A stretch of 64,000 nucleotides of DNA from Archangium primigenium (GTDB lineage Bacteria > Myxococcota > Myxococcia > Myxococcales > Myxococcaceae). This document shows, in pieces, positions 17,914 through 25,642 of this stretch. A model generated the notes under the pieces. The model ran no database searches. It was not told the DNA's origin and saw only the letters and a program-made list of their open reading frames with translations. Position 1 is the first letter of the stretch; every line of letters starts with the position of its first letter. A program made the position numbers and the translations under genes. The stretch is taken from the NCBI RefSeq assembly GCF_016904885.1, contig NZ_JADWYI010000001.1, positions 6,820,001-6,884,000 of the forward strand, in the 5' to 3' direction.

Positions 17914-19140
17914 ATGAAGGAAGACTCGGAGCTGTTGCCCGCGGAGGAGGCCCGTGCTCGCACGCTCGCCCTCGTCCAGCCCCTGCCCACCGAATGGGTG
18001 CCCTGGGACGACGCCCTCGGGCGCGCCCTGGCCGAGGACGTGCGGGCGCAGCGCACCCTGCCGCCCTGGGACAACTCGGCCATGGATGGTTACGCGGTGC
18101 GCAGCGAGGACCTGACGCGCCCGGCGCCGGTGCGCCTGCGCGTGGGGGAGACGATCTACGCCGGGCAGACGCCGCGCCAGGGGCTGGTGCCGGGGGGCTG
18201 CGCGCGCATCATGACGGGCGCGCCCCTGCCCCCGGGCGCCGACGCGGTGGTGATGCGCGAGCGCACCCGGCCGGGTCCCGAGGCGGACACCGTGGACATC
18301 CTCGAGGCGGTGGGCCCGGGCCACTTCGTGCGGCCCCGCGGCGAGGACGCGCGCGAGGGCGAGGTGCTGCTGCCGCGGGGCACGCCGCTCGGCATTCCCG
18401 AGCTGGGCCTGCTGGTGGCACAGGGCCGGAGCCTGGTGCCGGTCCCCCGGCGGCCCCGGGTGGCCATCCTCTCCACCGGAGACGAACTGTGTCGGCTGGA
18501 CGCGCCCGCCGAGGGGCGCATCGTGGACGCCAACGCGCCGGTGCTCGCCCAGGCGGTGCGGCGGGCGGGCGGCGTGCCCACGCTGCTCGGCATCGCCCGG
18601 GACACCCTGGAGGACGTGTCGCGCCTGCTGGAGGGCGCCGAGGGGCATGACCTGCTCCTCACCAGCGCGGGCATGTCCGTGGGCGAGCACGACTTCGTGC
18701 GCGAGGCCCTGTCGCGCTGGGGCGTGCGCCAGGACTTCTGGCGCGTGGCCATCAAGCCCGGCAAGCCCCTGGGCGTGGGCCACAAGGGCCGGCTCGTCTA
18801 CTGCGGACTGCCCGGCAACCCCACCTCGTCGCTCGTCACCTTCGAGTTGTTCGTGCGCCCCGCCCTGCGGCGCATGCTGGGCCACGCCGACGTCGAACCA
18901 CCCCGGGTACCCGGCAGGGTCTCCGGCGAGCTGAAGAAGGCTCCGGGCCTGGCGCACTTCATCCGTGTGACCACGCGGTGGAAGGAGGGCGAGCTGTGGG
19001 CGAGCCCCCTGTCCACACAGACGTCGGGCGTGCTGCGCTCCGCGGCCTCGGCGACCCACCTGCTCCACTTCCCCCGGGAGGCCAGTAGACTGACTACTGG
19101 AGACGGGGTGGAGTTATTGCCCCTGTCTTGGGGGGCATGA
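17914..19140 (+). CDS. moeA: Molybdopterin molybdenumtransferase MoeA
   Basis: 408 aa, normal MoeA size. It inserts molybdate into adenylated molybdopterin in Moco synthesis. The signature near the N-terminus is present (LPPWDNSAMDGYAVR), then GCARIMTGAPLPPGADAVV, the MoCF-domain SAGMSVGEHDFVREAL and KPGKPLGVG...GLPGNPTSSLVTFELFVRP. The ATG at 17914 (with GGGAAGG upstream) was preferred to an in-frame ATG at 17839 that adds 25 residues without similarity. It ends 69 bases before the ribA start. moaA lies elsewhere in the window at 50461. Confidence 0.94.
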   Translation: MKEDSELLPAEEARARTLALVQPLPTEWVPWDDALGRALAEDVRAQRTLPPWDNSAMDGYAVRSEDLTRPAPVRLRVGETIYAGQTPRQGLVPGGCARIMTGAPLPPGADAVVMRERTRPGPEADTVDILEAVGPGHFVRPRGEDAREGEVLLPRGTPLGIPELGLLVAQGRSLVPVPRRPRVAILSTGDELCRLDAPAEGRIVDANAPVLAQAVRRAGGVPTLLGIARDTLEDVSRLLEGAEGHDLLLTSAGMSVGEHDFVREALSRWGVRQDFWRVAIKPGKPLGVGHKGRLVYCGLPGNPTSSLVTFELFVRPALRRMLGHADVEPPRVPGRVSGELKKAPGLAHFIRVTTRWKEGELWASPLSTQTSGVLRSAASATHLLHFPREASRLTTGDGVELLPLSWGA

Positions 19141-19209
19141 AGAACGCGTGGCCGGGTGTTGCATCCAACCGTGTACAGCCACCCGCATCTGCGAGAGAAC
19201 GAGGCCCCC

Positions 19210-19884
19210 ATGTCCGAGACGCGCACGCCCCAGATGCTTCCCCACCGCAAGGGCGCCGCCCTGCTGGAGCTCTTCTCCGAGGCCGAGGTGCCCACCGAGC
19301 GGGGGGTCCTCCGCACGGTCGTCTTCCGGGAGAAGCGCAACGGCCGCGAGCACGTGGCCCTGGTGGTGGGCAAGGTCCACGACGTGGAGGGCGTGCCCGT
19401 CCGGGTTCACTCCGAGTGCTTGACCAGCGAGGTCTTCGGCAGCCTCAAGTGCGACTGCCGCGCGCAGTTGGACAAGGCCCTGGACTTCATCACCCAGAAC
19501 GGACTGGGCGTGTTGCTCTACCTGCGGCAGGAGGGCCGGGGCATCGGCCTGGGCAACAAGATCAAGGCCTACGCGCTGCAGTCACAAGGCCTGGACACCT
19601 ATGAGGCCAACCGGAAGCTGGGCTTCCCGGATGACCTGCGCAGCTACGACATCGCGGCCGAGATGCTGCGGCTGCTCGGCGTGCGTTCGGTGGACCTCAT
19701 CACGAACAACCCGCTGAAAATTGCAGGCTTGGTGGACGAGGGAATTCCGGTTCGTCGACGCATTCCCTCGCGTACGGAGCACAATCCGCATAACGTCGAC
19801 TACCTGAGGACCAAGCGCGAGCGGACGGGACATTTGATTGAGCTCTTCGCCGAGGACGAGGACAGCGAAGCCAAGGTCGGCTGA
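19210..19884 (+). CDS. ribA: GTP cyclohydrolase II
   Basis: 224 aa stand-alone RibA, opening step of riboflavin synthesis from GTP. The zinc site is visible in HSECLTSEVFGSLKCDCR (three Cys), the catalytic region in RQEGRGIGLGNKIKAYALQ, and NNPLKIAGL/YLRTKRERTGHL near the end. The ATG at 19210 gives a sequence starting MSETRTPQ; an upstream start at 19156 is possible. There is no RibB domain, unlike bifunctional RibBA. No FMN riboswitch was seen in the 69-base gap behind moeA. The tail overlaps the longest frame of the next gene. Confidence 0.94.
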   Translation: MSETRTPQMLPHRKGAALLELFSEAEVPTERGVLRTVVFREKRNGREHVALVVGKVHDVEGVPVRVHSECLTSEVFGSLKCDCRAQLDKALDFITQNGLGVLLYLRQEGRGIGLGNKIKAYALQSQGLDTYEANRKLGFPDDLRSYDIAAEMLRLLGVRSVDLITNNPLKIAGLVDEGIPVRRRIPSRTEHNPHNVDYLRTKRERTGHLIELFAEDEDSEAKVG

Positions 19885-19909
19885 GGACGCCGCGGAGGAC
19901 CGGGCCCGG

Positions 19910-20749
19910 GTGCCCGTGCCCTTCCAGGTCCGTTTCTGGGGCGTGCGTGGCTCGGTGCCCGCACCGGGCCCGAGGACCCAGCGCTACGGTGGCAACACCC
20001 CCTGCCTGGAGATGCGGTGTGGGGACGAGCTCCTCATCTTCGATCTCGGCACCGGCGCACGGGAACTGGGCGATGCGCTGAGCGCCGCGGGCACGCCGTC
20101 GCGCGCCTCCATCTTCCTGTCCCACTACCACTACGATCATCTCCAGGGGCTGCCGTTCTTCACGCCCCTGTTCCAGTCGCGCTTCGCCTTCACCCTGCAT
20201 GGCGCCGTGCGCGAGGGGCGCTCGTTGAAGGACGTGCTGGCCGGGCAGATGGTGCCGCCCTACTTCCCGGTGACGCTGCAGCAGGTGGTCCGCGCCGGGC
20301 TCACCTACCGGGAGCTCGTCTCGGGGCAGCAGGTGGAGGTGGGCCCCGCCGTGGTGCGCGCGTTGGACCTGAACCACCCGGGCGGCAACCTCGGCTACCG
20401 CGTGGAGTGCGGGGGCAAGGTGGTGGTGTACGCCACGGACGTGGAGCCCGGCTGCGAGAAGGACCTCGAGCTGGTGGAGTTCGCCCGCGGCGCGGACGTG
20501 CTCATCATCGACGCGATGTACACCGAGGACGAGTACCACGGCCGCAAGGGCGCCGCGAAGCTGGGCTGGGGCCACTCCACCTGGGAGTCCGCGGTGCACA
20601 CCGCCAACGCCGCCCAGGTGCGGCAGCTGGTGCTCTTCCACCACGAGCCCACGCGCGACGACGCGGCCATGGACGCGTTCGTCGACGAGGTGCGCAAGCA
20701 CCGCCCCGAGGCGATCGCCGCCATCGAGGCGCAGACGATCACGCTCTGA
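19910..20749 (+). CDS. MBL-fold metal-dependent hydrolase
   Basis: 279 aa. Metallo-beta-lactamase-fold protein of the PhnP/RNase-Z-like branch: FWGVRGSVPAPG, FDLGTGARELG, the metal motif LSHYHYDHLQGLPFF, LNHPGGNLGYRV, YATDVEPG and WGHSTWESAV, ending LFHHEP...D. The GTG at 19910 with GGAGG upstream (19894-19898) is favoured because the family begins directly before FWGVRGS; the ATG at 19838 would overlap ribA by 47 bases. Substrate unknown; a phosphodiesterase is likely from the family. The stop overlaps the converging lipB stop region by 11 bases. Confidence 0.85.
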   Translation: MPVPFQVRFWGVRGSVPAPGPRTQRYGGNTPCLEMRCGDELLIFDLGTGARELGDALSAAGTPSRASIFLSHYHYDHLQGLPFFTPLFQSRFAFTLHGAVREGRSLKDVLAGQMVPPYFPVTLQQVVRAGLTYRELVSGQQVEVGPAVVRALDLNHPGGNLGYRVECGGKVVVYATDVEPGCEKDLELVEFARGADVLIIDAMYTEDEYHGRKGAAKLGWGHSTWESAVHTANAAQVRQLVLFHHEPTRDDAAMDAFVDEVRKHRPEAIAAIEAQTITL

Positions 20750-21818
20750 GCGCTCGCGCCACCGCCTCGCGCAGGCCCTTGAAGGGCAACCGCTCGAGCG
20801 CCGTGGGCACGTCCACCCATTCGTGGGCGTCGTGCTCGTCGCCCAGCCGCACGTCGAACGCGTCCGGACACCGCGCCGCGAAGGCGTTCTCCTCGACGAG
20901 CCGCGGCGGCACCGTGGACCCCACCGCGAACGCATGGCGGTAGTCCAGGTCCACCACCTCGGCGGTGAGGCCCGTCTCCTCGCGCAATTCGCGCGCGGCC
21001 GCCTCGCGCGGCGCCTCGCCGGGCTCCATCCGGCCCGTGACGATCTGCCAGAACCCACCGCGCTCCGGCCGCCGGCGCAGCAGCAACACCCGCGTGTCCT
21101 CGCCCCGTCCCCGCAGCAGCGTGACGCTCACCGTGCGCGTGGGGGGCGTGGCGGGCTCCACGAGCCGCAGCCCGAAGACGTCGCCGAAGTGCCGCGCCAC
21201 CTTCGTCTCCACCTCGGCGAGCGGCACGGCATGACCGAGCTCGCGCTGCAGCGAGGTGACGCCCGCCTCGCGGATGCCACAGGGGATGATGAAGTTGAAG
21301 TGCGGCAGGTGCGTGTTGACGTTGAGCGCGAAGCCGTGGCTCGTGAGCCACTTGGACAGGTGCAGGCCGATGGCGGCGATCTTCCGCGCATCGGGCGCGT
21401 CCGCCTCGCCCAGCCACACCCCGGGCCACTTGGGGATGGTGGTGGACGCCAGTCCGTACTCGGCGAGCGTGCGGTGCATGCATTCCTCCACGTCCCGCAC
21501 GTAGCGGCGCACGTCCTGGCGCCCCGGGGGCAGGAGGAAGACGGGGTAGCCCACGAGCTGGCCGGGCCCATGGTAGGTGACGTCCCCGCCGCGATCCGTC
21601 GCGAACAGCTCCACGCCCTCCGTGGCCAGCCGCTCGTCGCTGGCGAGCACGTTGCCGCGCACCGCGGCGCGGCCCAGGGTGAGCACCGCCGGGTGCTCGA
21701 GCAGCAGCAGCACGTCCCCGCAGAGTCCCTCGCGGCGCGCCTCGCCGAAGAGCTTCATGAGCTGCAGGCCATCCTCGTACTCGACCCGGCCGAGCCGGTA
21801 CACCGTCAGCGTGCTCAC
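20739..21818 (-). CDS. lipB: LipB octanoyltransferase fused to a Nudix hydrolase
   Basis: 359 aa. Residues 1-~222 are octanoyl-ACP:protein transferase, which starts lipoylation of E2 and GcvH proteins: LGRAAVRGNV, DRGGDVTYHGPGQLVGYPV, and the acyl-transfer pair Lys146 (ARKIAAIGL) and Cys180 (IIPCGI), matching Lys135/Cys169 of E. coli. Residues ~228-359 are a Nudix domain with an intact box (262-284, GRMEPGE...RELREETGL). LipB alone is ~210 aa, so this is a true fusion in one frame. The GTG at 21818 follows a strong GGAGAGGGGAG and overlaps the previous stop (GTGA). The Nudix substrate is unknown. Confidence 0.93.
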   Translation of the reverse strand: MSTLTVYRLGRVEYEDGLQLMKLFGEARREGLCGDVLLLLEHPAVLTLGRAAVRGNVLASDERLATEGVELFATDRGGDVTYHGPGQLVGYPVFLLPPGRQDVRRYVRDVEECMHRTLAEYGLASTTIPKWPGVWLGEADAPDARKIAAIGLHLSKWLTSHGFALNVNTHLPHFNFIIPCGIREAGVTSLQRELGHAVPLAEVETKVARHFGDVFGLRLVEPATPPTRTVSVTLLRGRGEDTRVLLLRRRPERGGFWQIVTGRMEPGEAPREAAARELREETGLTAEVVDLDYRHAFAVGSTVPPRLVEENAFAARCPDAFDVRLGDEHDAHEWVDVPTALERLPFKGLREAVARALRA

Positions 21819-23140
21819 GGCACTCCCCTCTCCACGCGCCACAGCCCCGGGGGAAGCCGCCCCAGCAGGGCCTTCAGCTCATGCCCGAGCCGGGGCGAGG
21901 CGGCGGCCTCCTCGGCCAGGGCGGTCAGCACCTCGTCGGACACCTGGACGTCCTCGCGCGCCCGCAGCTCGCGCCGGGCGATCTCCCGCAGCAGCGCCAC
22001 GCCAGGCGCCTCGAGCGACACCAGCCACTGCACCTGCTCCAGCAGGCCGAGCGGCAGCGCGCCCCGGGTGGCCTCGGCGAGCGCGGCCGTCGTGGGCAGG
22101 AGCACCCGGCCCGCGTCGGACACCAGCGAGGGGCCTCGCGCCACGGCGCTGCCCCGGCAGGACAGCACCACGGTGCGCCGGCTCTGGCGCGTCAGGAAGC
22201 CCTCCAGCGCGGCCTGGGCGGCGGCGGGCAGCCGATCCACGTCCTCCACGAGCAGGGGCAAGTCCGCGTCCCCCGAGGCGTGCTCGAGCGATTCGAGCGG
22301 GGCGAACTCTCCCCGCCCCTGCCGCGCCAGCTCCCGCAGCCAGGTGCTCTTGCCCGCGCCCTCGGGCCCGAGCAGCAGCAACCGCCGCGCGCCCCCCGCG
22401 AGGCCTCGCGCCAGGGCCTCCCGGGCGGCGTCCTGGCCGAGCAGCGCGGCCTCCTCGACGCGGCGGGACACCGCGCGGGGCCGGGTGATGGGGACAGCGG
22501 GTGCCGCGCCGCCCAGCAGGCCACCGGATTCGGCGATGCAGGTCGCGCAGATGAAGGCCCCCGCGGGTCCCGCCACCAGCGCACCCACCTCGGTCTTGGG
22601 ACGGCAGCAGAACGAGCACCAGGCGTCGAGCGTGGGATCCGCCCGGGTGGGGCCCCGCTCGATGAACCGTCCCGACTCCTCGTCGGGGGCGGCGGGCGCG
22701 GGAGCGGGCTCCTCCGGACGGACCGCCGGGGGCTTGAGCACCGCCGAGCGCATGGCCTTCACGGCCAGGGCCACGGGGTTGGCGCGGCGATCCACGGACA
22801 GCTCCGCCTCGCGCAGGGCGTCCTGGAGCGAGGCGCCATCCTCCTCGACGGCCCACGTGGGCGCGTCGGGCAGGTCCTCGTCGTTCGGGTCGTCCGGCGC
22901 GGCGCCCGGCGGCCCCGCGATGGCCTCACCCGCCTCCAGGCGGTCCAACGTCTCCCGCAGGTCCGCGCGGGAGGGATCCAACCGCAGCGCGTAGCGCAGG
23001 AGCTGCGTGGCACGGGGCGTGTTGCCCGTGCGCTGGCACAGCTCGGCGGCCCGCTGGAACAACTCGATGGCCCGGCGTTTGTCCCCGCCGAGCTCCGCCT
23101 GTTGGGCCGCCCGGATGACGTCGCGAACGTTGTCCGCCAT
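21815..23140 (-). CDS. TPR / ClpX-type zinc finger / P-loop ATPase protein
   Basis: 441 aa, unfamiliar architecture. Residues 1-70 hold TPR-like helices (RAIELFQRAAELCQRTGN). A Pro/Ala linker follows, then a four-Cys zinc finger (C175, C178, C198, C201: WCSFC...FICATC) like the ClpX N-terminal domain. A P-loop GPEGAGKST (258-266) and a Walker-B-like LLVEDVD (296-302) belong to an AAA-type ATPase domain ending in a helical lid. Arginine-finger candidates exist but cannot be fixed by eye. It lies between the E2 gene and lipB with a GTGA overlap to the latter, suggesting a role in assembling or controlling lipoylated enzymes; that role is inference. Confidence 0.75.
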   Translation of the reverse strand: MADNVRDVIRAAQQAELGGDKRRAIELFQRAAELCQRTGNTPRATQLLRYALRLDPSRADLRETLDRLEAGEAIAGPPGAAPDDPNDEDLPDAPTWAVEEDGASLQDALREAELSVDRRANPVALAVKAMRSAVLKPPAVRPEEPAPAPAAPDEESGRFIERGPTRADPTLDAWCSFCCRPKTEVGALVAGPAGAFICATCIAESGGLLGGAAPAVPITRPRAVSRRVEEAALLGQDAAREALARGLAGGARRLLLLGPEGAGKSTWLRELARQGRGEFAPLESLEHASGDADLPLLVEDVDRLPAAAQAALEGFLTRQSRRTVVLSCRGSAVARGPSLVSDAGRVLLPTTAALAEATRGALPLGLLEQVQWLVSLEAPGVALLREIARRELRAREDVQVSDEVLTALAEEAAASPRLGHELKALLGRLPPGLWRVERGVP

Positions 23141-23161
23141 GGGCGGTCCTCCTCGGCCGGC

Positions 23162-24433
23162 TCAGGCCATGGCCAGGAACAGCATGTCCGGGTGCTCCAG
23201 GTACTTGATGACCTCGTAGACGAAGTCGGCGGCGATCTGCCCGTCGATGACACGGTGATCCGCGGAGATGGAGATGTTCATCATCTCGCGCACGACCACC
23301 TGATCGTTCTTGTCCACCACGGGCCGCTTGCGCATGCGGTGGATGCCCAGGATGGCCACCTCGGGGTGGTTGATGATGGGCGTGGCGAAGATGCCGCCCG
23401 TCTGTCCGAGCGAGGTGATGGTGAACGAGCCGCCCGTCAGCTCGTCCATCTTGAGCTTGCGCTCGCGCGCCGCGGTGCTCAGGCGCACGACCTCGTCCGC
23501 CAGCTCGCGCAGGGTGAGCCGGTCCGCGTTCTTGATGACGGGCACGGTGAGGCCCTCGGGCGTGGCCACGGCGATGCCGATGTTGAACTCGCCCCGGACC
23601 ACCAGCTCCTGGGCCGCCTCGTCCATGAGGGCGTTGAGGTGCGGGTACTTCTTCATCGCCGCGATGACGGCCTTCACGATGAAGGGCAGGAAGGACAGCT
23701 TCGTCTTGTCCCCGGTGGCCGCCAGGCTCTCGTTGAGCCGCTTGCGCAGGGCGACGAGCGCCGTGGCGTCCGTCTCCTCCACGAAGCCGAAGTGGGGCGC
23801 GGTGAACTTCGAGCGCACCATCTTCTCGGCGATCTTCTTGCGCAGGCCCCGCAGGGGGATGCGCTCGTCGGCGCGGCCCGCGGCCACCGGCGGCGCGGGA
23901 GCCCGGGCGGGCGCGGCGGCGGCGACCGGAGCCGGCTTCGGCTCCTCGCGCGGGGCGGAGGCGCCCTCGATGGCCGCCCGCACGTCCGCCTTCATCACCC
24001 GGCCCTGGGGTCCGGAGCCGGCGATGCGCGACAGGTCCAACCCGTGCTCGCGCGCCATGCGGCGGGTGAGCGGCGTGGCGAGCACCTTGGAGGCCGCGGC
24101 CGAGGCGTCCGACGCCGCGGCGGCCGGGGACTCCGGCGGAGCGGCGGCGGCGGCCGGAGCGCCATGGGCCGGGGCCTGGGCGGGCGCGGCGCCCTCGATC
24201 TCGAGCGTGACGAGGAGCTGGTGCACCTTCGCCATCTCCCCTTCCTTGCCATGCGTCTGCACGACGCGGCCGGACTTGGGGCTGGGAACGGTCACCGTGG
24301 CCTTGTCCGTCATCACCTCGGCGAGCGTCTGGTCCTCCTGCACCACGTCACCCGCCTTGACGTGCCACTTGACCAGCTCGCCCTCCTGCACGCCTTCGCC
24401 AAGGTCGGGCAGCTTCAACTCGAAGATCGCCAT
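23162..24433 (-). CDS. Dihydrolipoyl acyltransferase (E2) of a 2-oxoacid dehydrogenase
   Basis: 423 aa. One lipoyl domain (1-80) with the modified Lys in EVMTDKATV, an Ala/Pro hinge, the E3-binding domain (TPLTRRMAREHGLDLSRIAGSGPQG, about residues 115-150), a second Ala/Pro linker, and the catalytic acyltransferase core ending SADHRVIDG with the active-site His and Asp. The DKATV lipoyl site is common in branched-chain and pyruvate E2s; no E1 gene is in the window, so the complex cannot be named. The gene lies 27 bases after lipA and 21 before the TPR/ATPase gene, so substrate and modifying enzymes are co-transcribed. Confidence 0.92.
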   Translation of the reverse strand: MAIFELKLPDLGEGVQEGELVKWHVKAGDVVQEDQTLAEVMTDKATVTVPSPKSGRVVQTHGKEGEMAKVHQLLVTLEIEGAAPAQAPAHGAPAAAAAPPESPAAAASDASAAASKVLATPLTRRMAREHGLDLSRIAGSGPQGRVMKADVRAAIEGASAPREEPKPAPVAAAAPARAPAPPVAAGRADERIPLRGLRKKIAEKMVRSKFTAPHFGFVEETDATALVALRKRLNESLAATGDKTKLSFLPFIVKAVIAAMKKYPHLNALMDEAAQELVVRGEFNIGIAVATPEGLTVPVIKNADRLTLRELADEVVRLSTAARERKLKMDELTGGSFTITSLGQTGGIFATPIINHPEVAILGIHRMRKRPVVDKNDQVVVREMMNISISADHRVIDGQIAADFVYEVIKYLEHPDMLFLAMA

Positions 24434-24460
24434 TCGGTGTCCGTTTCGGTGGGTAAGGCG

Positions 24461-25396
24461 TCAGGTGTTGCTGGCGAGTCCCAGGCGCTCACGCTCCATG
24501 AGGCCCTTCATGAAGAACTCGGCGGCGCGGTAGCTGGAGCGCACGAGCGGTCCAGACGCCACGTACAGGAAGCCAAAGGACTCGGCGAGCTGCTTGTAGG
24601 CCTCGAACTGGGCGGGGCTCACGAAGCGCTCCACGCGCAGGTGGTATTGCGAGGGCTGCAGGTACTGGCCGAGCGTGAGCACGTCCACGCCCACGCCGCG
24701 CAGGTCGCGGAAGGTCTGCTCCAGCTCGGCGTCGGTCTCGCCCAGGCCCACCATGACGGACGTCTTGGTGTAGAGCCGCTCGGGGCGGGCCTTGAGGTAC
24801 TCGAGCACCTTGAGCGACTGGCGGTAGGTGGCGCGCCGGTCGCGCACCTTGGGGGTGAGCCGCTCGACGGTTTCCACGTTGTGGGCCACCACGTGCGGGC
24901 GCGCCTCGGCCACGGTGGCCAGGTCCTGCTCCACGCCCTTGAAGTCGGGGATGAGCACCTCGACGATCGTCCGGGGCGAGTGCTGGCGCAGCTCGCGGAT
25001 GGCCGAGGCGAAGTGGCTCGCGCCCCCGTCCGGCCGGTCATCGCGGTTCACCGAGGTGACCACGATGTACTCCAGGTCCATCTCCTTGACGGCTTGGGCC
25101 AGGTGGATGGGCTCCATGGGATCCAACGGCGGCGGCGCGCCCACCTTCACGTGGCAGAAGCGGCAGGCGCGCGTGCACACCTCGCCCATGAGCATCACCG
25201 TGGCGGTGCCTCCGCCCCAACACTCGGCGATGTTCGGGCAGCGCGCTTCCTCGCACACCGTGGACAGCTTCGTGCGGCGCACGATGGCCTTCACCCGCTC
25301 GTACCCTTCCCCGTGCGGCAGGCGCACCTTCAACCACTCGGGCTTCCGGGTGGACTCGGAGACTTGGGGCAGGGGGAAACGATCGGGAGTCGCCAT
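24461..25396 (-). CDS. lipA: Lipoyl synthase
   Basis: 311 aa radical-SAM enzyme inserting two sulfurs into octanoyl groups. It has both iron-sulfur sites: the auxiliary CEEARCPNIAEC (CX4CX5C) and the radical-SAM CTRACRFC (CX3CX2C), plus the C-terminal Ser in VRSSYRA that ligates the auxiliary cluster. GLGETDAE and LTLGQYLQPS are family hallmarks. Full length. It is first in lipA-E2-TPR/ATPase-lipB, whose upstream region has a near-perfect dyad at 25448-25467. Confidence 0.96.
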   Translation of the reverse strand: MATPDRFPLPQVSESTRKPEWLKVRLPHGEGYERVKAIVRRTKLSTVCEEARCPNIAECWGGGTATVMLMGEVCTRACRFCHVKVGAPPPLDPMEPIHLAQAVKEMDLEYIVVTSVNRDDRPDGGASHFASAIRELRQHSPRTIVEVLIPDFKGVEQDLATVAEARPHVVAHNVETVERLTPKVRDRRATYRQSLKVLEYLKARPERLYTKTSVMVGLGETDAELEQTFRDLRGVGVDVLTLGQYLQPSQYHLRVERFVSPAQFEAYKQLAESFGFLYVASGPLVRSSYRAAEFFMKGLMERERLGLASNT

Positions 25397-25580
25397 GGGT
25401 CGCGGGCCTTCTACGGTTGGGGCGAAAGGAGGGTCAAGCGGGAAGCCGTGACGCGATATGTCGTCACACCCCCACGGGGGAATGCACGTCCCTGTTCTAA
25501 CGCGTCCGCTCCGCGCGGGCAGCCCCGTGTCTCGATTCAGGCCCCCTTCCCCCCCGGGCGGGCGAGCCCCGGACAGGCGA
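25397..25580. other. Intergenic region between lipA and the lpd terminator
   Basis: About 180 bases with no credible ORF. Apart from the dyad at 25448-25467, it holds only GC-rich sequence and a C-rich tract (25545-25558). It must contain the lipA promoter, but no -35/-10 pair was convincing. Confidence 0.5.
25448..25467 (-). promoter_or_regulatory. Candidate operator dyad upstream of lipA
   Basis: The bases read GTGACGCGATATGTCGTCAC, a dyad of the form GTGACGNNATATNNCGTCAC centred ~61 bases upstream of the lipA ATG. The symmetric arms plus central ATAT look like a repressor or activator site for the lipoylation operon. No regulator gene is adjacent. Confidence 0.4.
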
Positions 25581-25612
25581 AGGCCGCCCGGGAGGAGTCT
25601 CCCGGACGGCCT
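25581..25612 (-). terminator. Terminator hairpin after lpd
   Basis: A 14-bp stem with one G-U pair: on the minus strand AGGCCGTCCGGGAG, loop ACTC, CTCCCGGGCGGCCT, followed by TCGCC. It sits 31 bases after the lpd stop and separates lpd from lipA. The U-tract is weak. Confidence 0.65.
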
Positions 25613-25642
25613 GGGCTGAATCAGAAGGACTGGACGCGCCGG

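Noticed and set aside
19141..19209. FMN riboswitch before ribA
   Set aside because: The gap is only 69 bases and shows none of the conserved RFN elements.
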